Origin: Lunularia cruciata
Lineage: Eukaryota; Streptophyta; Marchantiopsida; Lunulariales; Lunulariaceae
Length of the DNA stretch: 64,000 bases
Assembly (NCBI GenBank): GCA_948567375.1
Contig: OX419757.1
Coordinates: 29,202,001 to 29,266,000, forward strand
Reading direction: 5' to 3'
Shown: one piece after another, positions 11,440 to 21,492 of the stretch
Position numbering within the stretch: position 1 is the stretch's first letter
How the letters are laid out: each line of letters begins with the position of its first letter
Notes under the pieces: model-generated
Told to the model about the DNA's origin: nothing
Seen by the model: the letters and a program-made list of their open reading frames with translations, nothing else
The model's database searches: none
Position numbers and translations under genes: made by a program

Positions 11440-12990
11440 TTGATGTCCTTGTCACCATTGAAGCTTCAAACTCTTGGATGGTTGTTTGTGCATTCTGGAG
11501 GTGCAAAAGAGGTTCCTAAGTGGCATCATGAAGGGGATACCCTTTCCAAAGGACCTTGTACTCCATATGTTGGCGGCATCCTTGGTGGATGTGGCGACGT
11601 GCAAGGATACGATCAACTTTGTACTCCTCATGATCATTGATAGGGATAGGAGGAGGAGGAGGTTAGACTCAAGAGGAGAAAGAAGAGGGGTTAGGAACAA
11701 AGGGTTTCAACTTGGAAACATGAAAGATATGATGGATGCACATATGACAAGGCAAGATAAGTCCATAAGCAACAAGAGAGACAATTTGGGTGACATCAAA
11801 AGGTCCTATCCAATTAGAGGAAAGTTTACAAACTTGGGTACAAAATTTAGATTAGTTCATTGATAATTGAATTGCTGGCTTTGACACATGATAGTGATAC
11901 AATAGAGAAAATGCAATAGAAACCTGAATACAAACTCAACATATTGATCAATTGCCCTTCAGGGGATCAATGTCACCTTCAGTGGAATTGACTCCAAATA
12001 AAATGTTGAAATATCACAAAAGTTTTGAGCAAATATGCATGGAACGTGAATAGCTAGCTACTTGGGCCAAAATCTTCTTGATACACATGTTGGCCCGAAG
12101 CATCTCAAGGGCTGTTTGCAGGCTAGGTTGGGCTTGATAACCAAATCTGCGAGTTATCATGAACAGAACCATGTCTATAGGATGGGAGGGGTAGATTACT
12201 AGAGGATTACATAACTTTATCATCAACTTCAAAGGTGAGATCACAACGATGATGGTCCGCATATTGTTTTTGATGATTCTGAGCAACAAGGAGGTGAGAT
12301 TTGGCTTGGTGGAGAGGTTTGGAGATGGTGGTCAAGAAGGTTGAAGTATGGAGGGCTTGAGATGGAGGAGGAGAAAGAAGAGAATTTAGGACAAGCGGAT
12401 CTTGGCCAAAATTGAGAAAGAAAGGAGAGAATCCGGTGTTTGCTTGTTTAGAATTATTGTATGCAAACTCCGCAGCTGCAAGACATTGATCCTAATTGGT
12501 ATGGTGAATGTTGACGAAGGCACAAAGCATATCTTCCAAGGTGTGATTTGTATGTTTAGTTTTTCCATCAGTTTGAGGATGATAGGCTGTGGACAAAGCA
12601 AGCTTGGTACCAAGTAGCTAGAAGAGTGCTTGCCAAAAATTTCCAACGAAGCAAGGATCACGGTCGGAGATGAGTACACGTGGCATCCCATGATGTTTGA
12701 AGACATTATCAAAATAGAGTTGCGCCAAGGTTAGTGCATCCATAGTATCAACCATTGGTGCCAAATGGATTTTCTTACTAAACTTATCCACAAACACCAC
12801 AATTGCCGTGTGACCTTGTTGTGTCTTGGGTAAGGAGGTGATGAGATCTAAGCTCACATGTTCCCAACGGGTAGCTAGAATGGGAAGTGGCTGAAGGAGT
12901 CCACTCAGCTTCTGGTTACTGGCCTTGTTACGTTGACAACTCTCACACAATCGGACAAAGTCCCGAACATCTTGTGTCATGTTGGGCTAC
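11440..12990 (-). pseudogene. G1a integrase with C-terminal chromodomain, broken
   Basis: Integrase joins element cDNA to host DNA; the chromodomain directs chromoviruses to marked chromatin. On the - strand the zinc-binding end (CESCQRNK) and core catalytic aspartates (SLDLITSLP, SDRDPCF) are in one frame at 12618-12980. The third core block with [10 protein letters not shown] follows at about 12560 in another frame. Next come a C-terminal segment with WIGPF and IFHVSKLKP (about 11700-11830) and a chromodomain (YKVDRIL...YKVLWKGYP...LQNAQTTIQEFE, about 11460-11640). In the chromodomain a conserved tryptophan codon (ATWEP) is a stop. Frameshifts near 12617 and stops near 12505 break the protein. 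Confidence 0.85.
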
Positions 12991-13259
12991 CACCATTGGT
13001 GTTGGAGGGTGCCAAGGTCTTGTCCATTCCCATGTGACTAGCTATTGGTAAATCATAGGCTTCTTGAAGGTAAACAAGTCAAAGATCACCTTTGGCTGGA
13101 ACGTAGATCTAGTCCGTATGGAATAGAAGGCCTTCCTTGAAGGAGAAGGTGTTGTACTCCTTGTCGCATGTTGTCAAACAACCATGTACCATTTGGAAGA
13201 AGGGATCTTGTTGTAGAGCTGTTCAAAACTCATTATGGACCTTGTGGTCAATTGACACC

Positions 13260-14690
13260 ATCGTAATTGCCACCATGATGAGAGGAAGAGCCTTCAAATT
13301 AGGTCATCGTGATAGAGCATCAAGAATGACATAGAACCGACCTAGTTTGTACTCAAGTTTGATGTCAAACAATTGGAGTTGCTCTTCTTATTGATGATAT
13401 CGACTCTTCATGTGCTCCAAGTGTAGGGTTTGCAACAATGGCTTGTGATCAGTTTGTATGATCACTTGTTTCCCCAAGAGATAATGTCTCCATACCTCGG
13501 TGGCATATACCATTGCAAGTTGTTCCTTATCTCAAGCAGAGTAATTTCTTTCAGCTGTATTTAGTTGGCAAGACATAAAGGCAATGGGATGTAGTCCATA
13601 TGGGAATTCTTGTTGCAACACAGCTCCAATTGCAAAGTTAGAAGCATCAAAATCAACCACACAAGGTAGTTGAGGATCATACGGTTGAAGAATGGGTCTT
13701 GAAGATACCATATGCTTTAACTTCTAGAATGCTTCTTCATGCTTGGTGGTCCACTGGAAGCTCAAGTTCTTTCCTAGGAGGTCAGTTAATGGTGCAGCCA
13801 CATGAACATAATAGTGGATGAACCGTTGGTAAAAACTGGCCAATCCATTGAATGCCCGTACTTTTGTAGCATCCTTAGGAGTAGGCCAATTAGTAATGGC
13901 CTTGATCTTCTCTTCTTCTATCTTTATCCCCTTTGATGAGATCTTATGACCCAAGAAGGTAACCTCCTTCTGCCAAAAGGCACACTTCAACTTCTTGCAT
14001 TCAAATTTCCATTGTCGTAGTCATCTTAGGACTTCTTGCACATGATTTACGTGTTTTGCTTGTCTTGCTATAGATTAAGATATCATCCAAGAACACCACC
14101 ACAGACCGATCCAATAGTCCATCCAATACCCAATGCATCTGATCCATGAAGACTACAAGAGCATTAGTGAGTCCAAAAGGTAGAACTCTCCACTCAAAAT
14201 GCACATACCTTGTACGAAAGGCAATCTTTTGCACATCCTCTCTATGAATAGGAATTTGCCAATAGCCACTACAAAGATCCAGCTTGGAAAAGTAGCATGC
14301 TCCACTTAGTTGATCAAGCAAGTCATCAATCCGAGACAAGGGATATGCATTCTTCACGGTTTGCTTATTGAGCCCACGATAATCAATACAAAAACAAAGT
14401 CCTCCATCCTTCTTTGGAACAAATAGTACCGGTGCTCCCCAAGGAGAGGTACTATGTTGTATGAAGTCCTTCTCCAAAAACTTTGTAAGTGTTTTTTGCA
14501 AATCCTCCAACTCCTTTGGTGAGAGCCGATAGATCGGTCTACTTACTAGAGTACTCCTTGGTAATAACTTGATCTTGAAGGGCATACCTTGATTGGAGGG
14601 TAATCCTTTTGGCAGATCATCCAAAAACACGTCTGCAAACTCCTTAACTATCCAATCAACCATTGCTTGATGAGGCTCTCGGCCCTCCAT
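13260..14690 (-). pseudogene. G1a reverse transcriptase and RNase H, frameshifted
   Basis: RT copies element RNA into cDNA and RNase H removes the template. On the - strand, 14001-14690 is a 229-codon open frame with the RT landmarks [30 protein letters not shown] and the active site [10 protein letters not shown]. Just after YSK, at about 14070, the frame shifts; the next frame has a TGA, then runs into 13724-13990 (CAFWQKEVTFLGHKISS, FYQRFI). RNase H begins with FDASNFAIGAVLQQ near 13640 and has a stop in RNYSA-stop-DKEQLA near 13540. The RT fold residues survive, but the polyprotein is broken. Confidence 0.88.
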
Positions 14691-14693
14691 AGA

Positions 14694-15380
14694 TTATTCT
14701 TGTGCAATCGGCTTGATCCACATTGCAAATACAGACTTATCTTCCTCCAAAGCTTGCTCTATGGCTGCTTTACTAATAAACTTCCCTTCTAGGGACTCAT
14801 CTCTCTTCCAAGCTTGCTCCTTGGTTGCCTTCTTGGCAAACTTCACATCTTGGGACTCATCTTCCTTCCAAGTTTGCTCTATGGCTACCTTCTTGACAAA
14901 CTTCCCATCTTGGGACTGACCATTCTTAGGTGTCTTACTCAGAGGTGCCAGAAAACCTAACCTACCTTGGTGTTGTACTTGAATTTGGCGTTGGGTCCAA
15001 TCAAATTGAACCTTATGACGTTCAAGCCAAGGTAGACCCTGAATGATATCATAGTGTAGAGGTGCCACTACAAACCTCATACACTCCAAATACTCCTTCC
15101 CAATCTTGAAGGTAATAGGATGCAAGGTGCTGAATGCAAAACCCTTTCTACCATCTACCATCATCAAACTACTTCCCATCACTGGCTTGATAGGAATACC
15201 CAATTCCTTTGCTACTTGCATAGACATGCAATTCTCTAAACTTCCAGAATCAACCAAAATCCTACAACCCCGATTAGATATTGTACTTTGCAAGTGAAGC
15301 AAACTCGCATAGGTCAAGCCTTCAATCCCATTGGAACTAATCAAGCTCGCAATAGACAACTTGAAATCTCCTACTAGGAT
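14694..15380 (-). pseudogene. G1a aspartic protease region
   Basis: The protease cuts the retrotransposon polyprotein. The - strand frame is open from about 15380 to a TAA at 14691-14693. The active-site segment reads ILVDSGSLENCMS, DSGS where DSGA or DTGA is usual, followed by the flap-side and IIQGLPWLERH motif. A C-terminal tail carries three repeats of about 22 residues with the pattern DES..GKF..KA..EQAW. The frame differs from gag by one step, so expression needs a frameshift or the shift is a mutation. The TAA separates it from RT. Confidence 0.75.
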
Positions 15381-16282
15381 TCCTTGTTTCCCTGATCATT
15401 CCGCTCCACAACCTCCACCTGGGCAACTTGTCGAGGTCATCCATTCTTGAGTGGACATTCAACAATGCAATACCCTACTTGACAACAATAAAAACAACCA
15501 CCATTTTGTTGCAATTTCTCTCTATCTACCGTGCCAAGTGGTCTTCGTTGAATGGCATCAATCTCCATTGGTATTGGCTCCTCTACTTGTGTGTAGTGTA
15601 TTGGTAGGCTCTATGGAGGTCGAGGTCGAGGTCGAGACCAAGTTGTTGCCACCAAGGAATCAGAATGTTTGGCCAACCATATGGCTTCCTCCAAGTGTTG
15701 TGGCTCTCACATGGTTACCTCTAATTTGGTTCTCGCCTTCAAGCCCCTCACAAATTGATCCAAAGCTTCACCTTCCAATATATCTGGAATTTGCATGATG
15801 GTGTTTTGGAACTACATGATGTAACTTCTTACAAAGCCAATCTGTTTCAACTCTGCCAACTTATCTCGTGCAGCTCGTGTGGTATTTATAGCTTGGAACC
15901 GACTAATTATTGCACTCTTGAATTTTGCCCATGTCAAGATTGGTGCAACAATTTGTCATTCAGCTTGCTCTACTCAAAATCTCCACCATAGCTTTGCTAC
16001 TCCATCTAATTGGCTAGAAGCCAAGAGAATCTATTTTTGCTCATCTTGTAGATTGGTAGCTTTAAAATAATGTTCACAATCAAACACAAAATTCTCCACT
16101 GCACCCAAAAGATTCTTGCTTTCAAATACCTTGGGTTTAGGGAATTTGATCCAATCTTTTCCTTCTTGAATTGGTATTCTCTCCACCTACTCTTGTTGTC
16201 TAAGGTCTCGTTCATCCAATAATCAAGTAAGGTGCTCAATTTGTTGCTACATAGCAAGGATAACATCGGGTATTGCCGCCAT
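15374..16282 (-). pseudogene. G1a gag, ten in-frame stops but no indel
   Basis: Gag forms the virus-like particle. The start ATG at 16280-16282 lies in GTAACAACCATGG; 302 codons follow in one frame to a TAG pair at 15371-15376. The body has the retrotransposon gag landmarks DWIKFPKPKVFE, LLGAVENFVFDCEHYF, AKLWWRF and FVRGLKARTKLEV. The C-terminal zinc knuckle reads CFYCCQVGYCIVEC, where the usual histidine is tyrosine, a single C-to-T change. Ten internal stops, five TAG and five TGA, interrupt it; none is TAA and there is no frameshift. This pattern fits deamination at methylated CAG (CHG) and CGA (CG) codons. The call is secure; the decay mechanism is inferred. Confidence 0.9.
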
Positions 16283-16540
16283 GGTTGTTACTCTATCACA
16301 CCACTCTCAATCTATCTAATTTATTAACACATAGAAATAACACATCCATCGTTCTCCATAAATTACAACCAAAAGCACCAAGGGTTCCTCAGATATGGTG
16401 ATCATATGTAGAAAATCTTGTCCAAAGTGCAAGGTGATGAATTGTGTGAAACTATGCTTGGGTAGTATTTGGATGCAAAAATCCCAATGGTTTCATGGAA
16501 GTGGATTTGGTGGTCCATAAATTCCATCCATCCCATTCTT

Positions 16541-16552
16541 GCTCTGATACCA
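16541..16552 (-). other. G1a primer binding site (initiator Met tRNA)
   Basis: The - strand reads TGGTATCAGAGC one base inside the 5' LTR. This is the standard plant PBS complementary to the 3' end of initiator methionine tRNA. Confidence 0.92.
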
Positions 16553-16553
16553 A

Positions 16554-16962
16554 TGTAAAAGACTCAATCTCAGGAGAGAAATAAGAGAGTGAAAACTCAC
16601 ATTGGGATACTTGAATGAGTGAAAACTATGAATGCCTAGCATGAGCTTTGGCTTTGGTATTTATAGGTAGCATACAAGGCCCTTGAGAAGCTTCTCAAGA
16701 AAATTCCTTGAGCCGCTTTCTTAGAGTGCAAGCCAAGTTAACTAGGAAGCTTCTCAAGAAGCTTCCTTCTAGAAGCCGTCTATTAGTGTGCAAGCTAAGC
16801 TAGTTAGAAGCTTCTAGAAGCTACTTGCTTGGAGTGCAAGTTAACTAGTCAAGAAGCTTCCAAGAAGCTTCCTAGATGCTTTTGGAATATTTTAGGCTAA
16901 TTTGGCTTATTCTCTACTTTGTTAGCCTTACTAACTACGTTGCTAAATTCCATACTGTTACA
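16554..16962 (-). repeat. G1a 5' LTR
   Basis: 409 bp, TGTAAAAG...CTGTTACA on the + strand; partner of 11009-11419. TATA box (TATAAATA on -) at 16660-16667. Confidence 0.93.
16668..16875 (-). promoter_or_regulatory. Heat-shock-element-like dyad cluster in G1a 5' LTR
   Basis: Exact GAAGCTTC dyads start at 16687, 16746, 16758, 16807, 16853 and 16864. Positions 16806-16820 match nGAAnnTTCnnGAAn exactly. All lie 20-205 bp upstream of the TATA box in the transcribed (- strand) sense, which is the position expected for promoter elements in U3. Confidence 0.5.
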
Positions 16963-17020
16963 GCCAAGTTGGGCACATAGCCATCAATTGTTGTGCTTGT
17001 CTTCCTAGTGGCCCTTGATC
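16963..17020 (+). pseudogene. G2 gag remnant, right part (after nested insertion)
   Basis: Starts with the second target-duplication copy GCCAA. In the frame of the left part it supplies the remaining zinc-knuckle ligands, the histidine and the last cysteine (GHIAINC). Homology fades after about 17020. Confidence 0.6.
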
Positions 17021-17740
17021 TCCATATAAATGACCTTTGAATTGTGAGCCGGCCTGGCTCTCACTCAGGTTGAACCTCTGATGGCTATTATGGTAGCGCA
17101 CCAAGGACTAAGAAAGCAAGGAACTCCAACTCCATCATACTCCTCCAAGGCTAACACTCCAAGACTCAAGACATTTGACATTGTTCACTATAGAACTCAG
17201 TGAGAGAGAGATAATTGCAAATGAAAGGATGATGAGTAACTCCTCACCCCATTTTTATATACTTGTGAAATAGTTGCACACCAAAGTTACTAATTACCGA
17301 AGTAACTCAAATCACTAGACTAAAAGTCAAGTAAAGTCAAAAAGTAGAAAGGAATATCCATTCATATGGGCATATTCCACTAGCATGTGGTCTTATCTTG
17401 ACCCAACCACTAAGTCAAGGATTCCTTCACATGGGCTATCCTTGGACTATAGAAAGAATCCAAAACAAAAGGCTTGCAGGCCCAAGAGTTGTCAACTTTT
17501 TCCTCAAAGCCAAACACCTAGGAATAATACCAAGTCAACACATTAGAATCCAAAATAGTGGTGCTCATCTTTTCCACTTCCTCTAACGTAAGGTCCTTTC
17601 TATCTTAGCTATGACTAAATTTAGCTAATCATGACTAATATAGAACCATCCTTTATCTCTATATAAATAATATCTCTCAAGTACTTATAATACTAAACTA
17701 AATATCACAATACCACACACATGCACAAATGGGTGTTACA
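17021..17740 (-). repeat. Possible further LTR-like insertion inside G2
   Basis: This AT-rich stretch interrupts G2 between gag and protease. Its right edge reads GGGTGTTACA, which on the - strand is TGTAACACCC, a common start of plant Ty3/gypsy LTRs. A TATATAAATA run lies near 17662. The left edge and a target duplication could not be fixed, so this may instead be diverged G2 sequence. Confidence 0.3.
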
Positions 17741-17836
17741 GAACAACATGGAAAGATAAATTGAAGAGGAAGATGTTGAAATCACATTGGAAAACAAAGA
17801 TTGCTAGTAAATGTACCATGCGGCCTTACTAGCTAA

Positions 17837-19472
17837 ATGGAGAAGAGTAAAAGTGGGAGGAGGAAGAAGATGAGTGCACAAAGGTTGAGAAAGACAAACA
17901 CACAATTGATTATCATAAATGGAATCCTAGAAGGCAATCAGGTGAGAGTATTGATAGACCTTGGAGCAACAAAGAATTTCTTGTCTTGCTTTGTTGCAAT
18001 AAGGTTAGAGATAGATCTAGAGAAGGATGAAACTAGAGTCACCTAATGGTCAGACGGAGAGGATACCTAGGGAAATAGTACTCTTTGTAGGAGAGTATCA
18101 AGAAGGAACTAAATAGCAAGTGATAAAATTAGCAAGTCATGATGTGACCTTGAGCATGTTGTAGATGGAGCACTACAACCCCATGTTTGATTGGAAAAAG
18201 AAAGTAGTGAGAATCAGCCAATGGAAAATCATTAGAGATAAAGAAAGATTGCAAAAGCAAGAACTGCCTTTCTGTGTCATAGGGATAACAAGTATCGGTA
18301 AGATAGATAGAAATTTTATAGGTCTAATAAGAGAAGTCCAAAGTGCACAACTTGATGGGAAAATTCTTGAGAAATTGAAAGATGTGATCAATGAGTTTCA
18401 AGATATCTTTCTTGATGATTTACCCTCAATAATACCACCAAAAAGGATAGTAGATCATAAAATCAAGATATTTCTTGGGAAAATACCTCCTTGTAAGGCC
18501 CCATATCAACTATCACCTCATATGTTGGAGGAGTGTAAGGCTCAAATCAAAGGTATGCTACAAAAGGGGTTTATCCAACCCAACATATCACCATATGGGG
18601 ATCTTATTTTGTTTGTGAAAAAGAAGTATGGTACAATGCGCATGTGCATTGACTACCGGGGCCTAAATCAACAAACAATGAAGAAGAAATATTCATTACT
18701 TTGCGTGGATGACCTCTTTGATCAACTCAATGGGGCAAAACACTCCACCAAACTTCATCTATGGAGTGATTACAACCAAATAAAGATTGCTGAGGAAGAT
18801 GTACACAAAACTACCTTTTGAACAAGATATGGTCACTTTGAGTACTTGGTGAGGCTATTTGGCTTCACCAATGCACCAACTACTTTCATAAGTTTGATCA
18901 ATGACATATTTCATTCATAGTTGGATAAATCTATTATCGTTCTCCTTGATGACATCTTAGTCTATAGCAAGACGATGATAGAGCACAAGCAACATCTACA
19001 AGAAGTCCTCTAGATTCTATGAAAAATAAATTGTATGCCAAAATCTCAAAGTGCAAGTTTGGCAAGTCTGAAGTAGATACTTGGTGTATAAAGTGTAGAA
19101 GTTATCCAAGTATTAACAAATAAAATAAAGGCCATTCAAAAATGGGGTGCTTTAGAATATCAAACTCAACTCAAGAGTTTCTTGGGATTGATGTGGCTTT
19201 ATTGTCAATTAGTCAAGGACTTCTCCAAGGTCGCACAACCTCTAATGGCACTACTTGGAAAGGGGAAGAAGTGGATGTGGAGAATTGCACAAGAATTGAC
19301 CTTTTAGGAATTGAAATATGTATTATTAAATGCACCAATCTTGAAATAGTATGACCCAAAACATCCAATCAAGCATTGCAATAAGAGCAAATTTACAATA
19401 GAATGGAATGTCGGATAGCACCTAGTTGTATATTTGTCTCAAAGGCTATTATTGGTAGAACGCAAGATCTTG
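17837..19472 (+). pseudogene. G2 protease, reverse transcriptase and RNase H remnants
   Basis: Protease remnant in 17837-18046 with VLIDLGATKNF (DLGAT where DSGAT is usual). The RT frame 18165-18821 contains FLDDLPSIIPPKR, ISPYGDLILFVKKK and [11 protein letters not shown] and stops just before a [10 protein letters not shown] block. The active site LLDDILVYSK (about 18945) lies after a further TAG. Then come SKCKFGK and an RNase H start ending near 19465 with LVVYLSQRLLL. It has the organisation of a Ty3/gypsy pol with several TAG/TGA stops. It is cut off where repeat R2 starts. Confidence 0.82.
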
Positions 19473-20190
19473 ATGTGATTGTTTGCCTCACATGAGCTTT
19501 GCAAGTGGTCCAATCATAGTCCTTATGTATCTTTCCCACATGAGTCTTTACCCCTTGCAAGGTAAAGAGTAGAGGGCGCATCGGGCATGGTATATCCTAA
19601 GCAAATCTAGTCAGCCTACATGGGGAAGTGAAGCCATAACTAACACAAGAATAACATTAATAACACATACTGCTCCTCTTTGTAGGTCCACTTATCTACA
19701 AAACCACCACCTACTCACATCTAAACTCATGTGAGTATATGCTAACTCTCAAAACCCTAAAAAAAACTACAAACTTTCATAACTTTCAATTTACATATCC
19801 ATAACTTATTAAATTATACAAACCAAGAAAATAAATTCAAAATTCCTAACTTATCACTCTCACCTTAGATTAATCACTCCAAACTCTACAAAACCTAAAT
19901 GCCTTTGTATCTTTCTATAGTATTTTCTATAACTTTCAATTTAGATACCAATAGAACTTGAATAAATTATTTTTTTGAAAATTACTTACTTATCACTCTC
20001 ACCACAAATTAGTCACTCCAAACTCTAAAAAACCTTAAATGTCTTTATATTTCTATGAGATTTTCTATAGCTTTCAATTTAGATACCAAAGGAACTTGCT
20101 CTTCACTCATGTCGTATAAACTAATGTATTCTCAGTGATTTCAAAATTTCTTTTCACATCTCATCTTTCCTTTCTCTCTCATCGCAACTC
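19473..20190 (+). repeat. Repeat R2, copy 1
   Basis: Shares order and wording with 49307-50030: TGTG start, CACATGAG, aagtggtccaatcatagtcctt, ttacccctt, gcatggggaagtg-like blocks, then AT-rich sequence with 'actttcaattta' phrases. It may be an LTR or a non-coding element; no protein was found. A block of about 110 bp (cttatcactctcac...agatacc) occurs twice, at about 19850 and 19988. Confidence 0.55.
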
Positions 20191-20269
20191 CTTCTGCCCA
20201 ATATAGAAGATGAACTTTCAACATATGAGATGTAACCTGGTGGACCCTCTTACCAATTATCCGGATGAG

Positions 20270-20610
20270 TGCTATTTCAGTTTTACTATGAATCATGTTA
20301 GGTGATGCTTCTGTGTATATTCTAGTAGTTTATAGACCTTACAATTTGTATAGCTCAGATACCTTTTAGGTAAGGTCTCGGTAGACATCGATGCTATCGG
20401 AACTTAGTCCCATTTTACCTCTTTTGTCTCATCTTTGTGAAGCTCTTGTGATGCTTGATGGGGTCTTCCGATCCTCTATGTTTTGTTCTGGATCTCTTTT
20501 CTTCTTGTTTTACTTTTGGAATTTAACCCCAATCTACTTCTTTTTTCGGTTTTGTCTCATCCTTGTATGGTTTGACGGGGTTTTTCTCATCCTTGGTGTT
20601 TTCTACACTC
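20270..20610 (+). mobile_element. 5'-truncated LINE 3' end
   Basis: The + strand carries the block aggtgatgcttctgtgt...tagaccttac...agatacctttta followed by the LINE 3' UTR signature cccattttacctctt and tgatggggtcttcc. The 3' UTR part appears twice in degenerate form (about 20400-20480 and 20520-20600). The orientation is opposite to the copy at 46.2 kb. Confidence 0.55.
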
Positions 20611-21492
20611 ACCCCTTCTTGTTTTACTGTTCCAAGGAGGTTTATCGTTGGCAAGGCTCTTCAGAGTTTACAAAGAACGTGATGTCCTTTGTCATGGCCC
20701 ACGAATCTTCTACTGGACATCAATCGGCTCATGCACTTTTGATGAGCTTTTTAATTCTTTGACTTAATAGTTGACCACGGAGCGAAGTTGAAGTAATCCA
20801 CAGAGTATAGCAGCTTCCATGCTTCTTCACAATTGATTGTCATTCATGTCTGACGTGTGGGGTCGGATTCAATTGCAGTGCGAGGTTGGAATAAATTGCT
20901 CAAATCTTGAAATATCGGGCACCGAAATCTACCGAAGAATTACATGTTGGGAACCCCACATGCTTCGATGCGTCGACTTGTAAGCCACGATCGGCCGGAT
21001 CGAAACTTAAAGGTCTTGCTCTCATCCCCGTGATTGTGAATATTTCCCCGGCTTGATTCTCTGTGTCAAGAGAGTACAGACAATTGACTCTGTACAGGAG
21101 ATTGGGCGGAGAGCCCGTAGTTGCTGTAGTGACGGACTGGAGGGCCATACTCTGGTATGTGAAACGACAGAAGTTGGAATGTTTTCGCGGACCTTTGAAT
21201 GACATTGACTTTATGTTGTTTCGGCTTCTCGCGGTGACTGGCGCTCCTACTGAGTCCTGCTCCGTGGATTCTAAGGAGTGCTCGAAAAGTCTTCTCCTAC
21301 AACCACTTCTACTAAAGTATTGAGAGAGTATTCGCAGAGACGATCAACTGACCCGGGGTCACTGAATTAGATGGGATCAGCTGACAGTCTAGTGAAAGAG
21401 GTCTCATGTGTGCTTGTCGAGCGAACTTCATTCATCGTCGGGTGAACGTGTAAACTTGGGATTCGTTTGTTAGTTCGGAAGTGAGAGCCGCC
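20611..21492 (+). promoter_or_regulatory. 5' flank and presumed promoter of GGT copy B
   Basis: No protein could be assigned. This is the only sequence between the retrotransposon block and the GGT-B start codon, so promoter and 5' UTR must lie here. No clear TATA box was seen. Open frames at 20900-21205 (-) and 21063-21323 (+) resemble nothing known. Confidence 0.35.

Larger units (their letters stand above)
11009..16962 (-). mobile_element. Complete chromovirus G1a (Ty3/gypsy), nested in G2
   Basis: A full-length LTR retrotransposon on the - strand. Its 5' LTR is 16554-16962 and its 3' LTR 11009-11419, both TG...CA on the - strand and visibly similar. Next to the 5' LTR is a perfect initiator-Met PBS (TGGTATCAGAGC on -). 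The order gag, protease, RT, RNase H, integrase, chromodomain is that of plant chromoviruses. Flanks GCTAA (11004-11008) and GCCAA (16963-16967) form a 5-bp target duplication with one mismatch. Gag carries ten stops and pol has frameshifts, so the element cannot move by itself. LTR divergence (short indels, several substitutions) indicates an old insertion. Confidence 0.93.
8505..19472 (+). mobile_element. Ty3/gypsy element G2, split by nested element G1a and truncated at its 3' side
   Basis: A + strand LTR retrotransposon with an LTR/5' region (8505 to about 9360), gag remnants (about 10184-11008 and about 16963-17020), a protease remnant (about 17920-18046), reverse transcriptase (about 18165-19070) and an RNase H start (to about 19460). 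G1a (11009-16962) sits inside gag. No 3' LTR is seen: the element stops at about 19472, where repeat R2 begins. Many stops and frameshifts show it is dead. The 5' region has a second copy at 62533 to the window end in the same orientation, which supports the left boundary. Confidence 0.75.

Noticed and set aside
11437-11863. Overlapping + strand frames within G1a (also 7100-7294)
   Set aside because: They are antisense to the chromodomain/integrase end, which is clearly coded on the - strand.
15374-16282. Stop-codon reassignment as explanation of the gag stops
   Set aside because: Host genes and the RT frame use normal stops (TGA for GGT, TAA for ADF and ceramidase), and the stop pattern is better explained by C-to-T decay.
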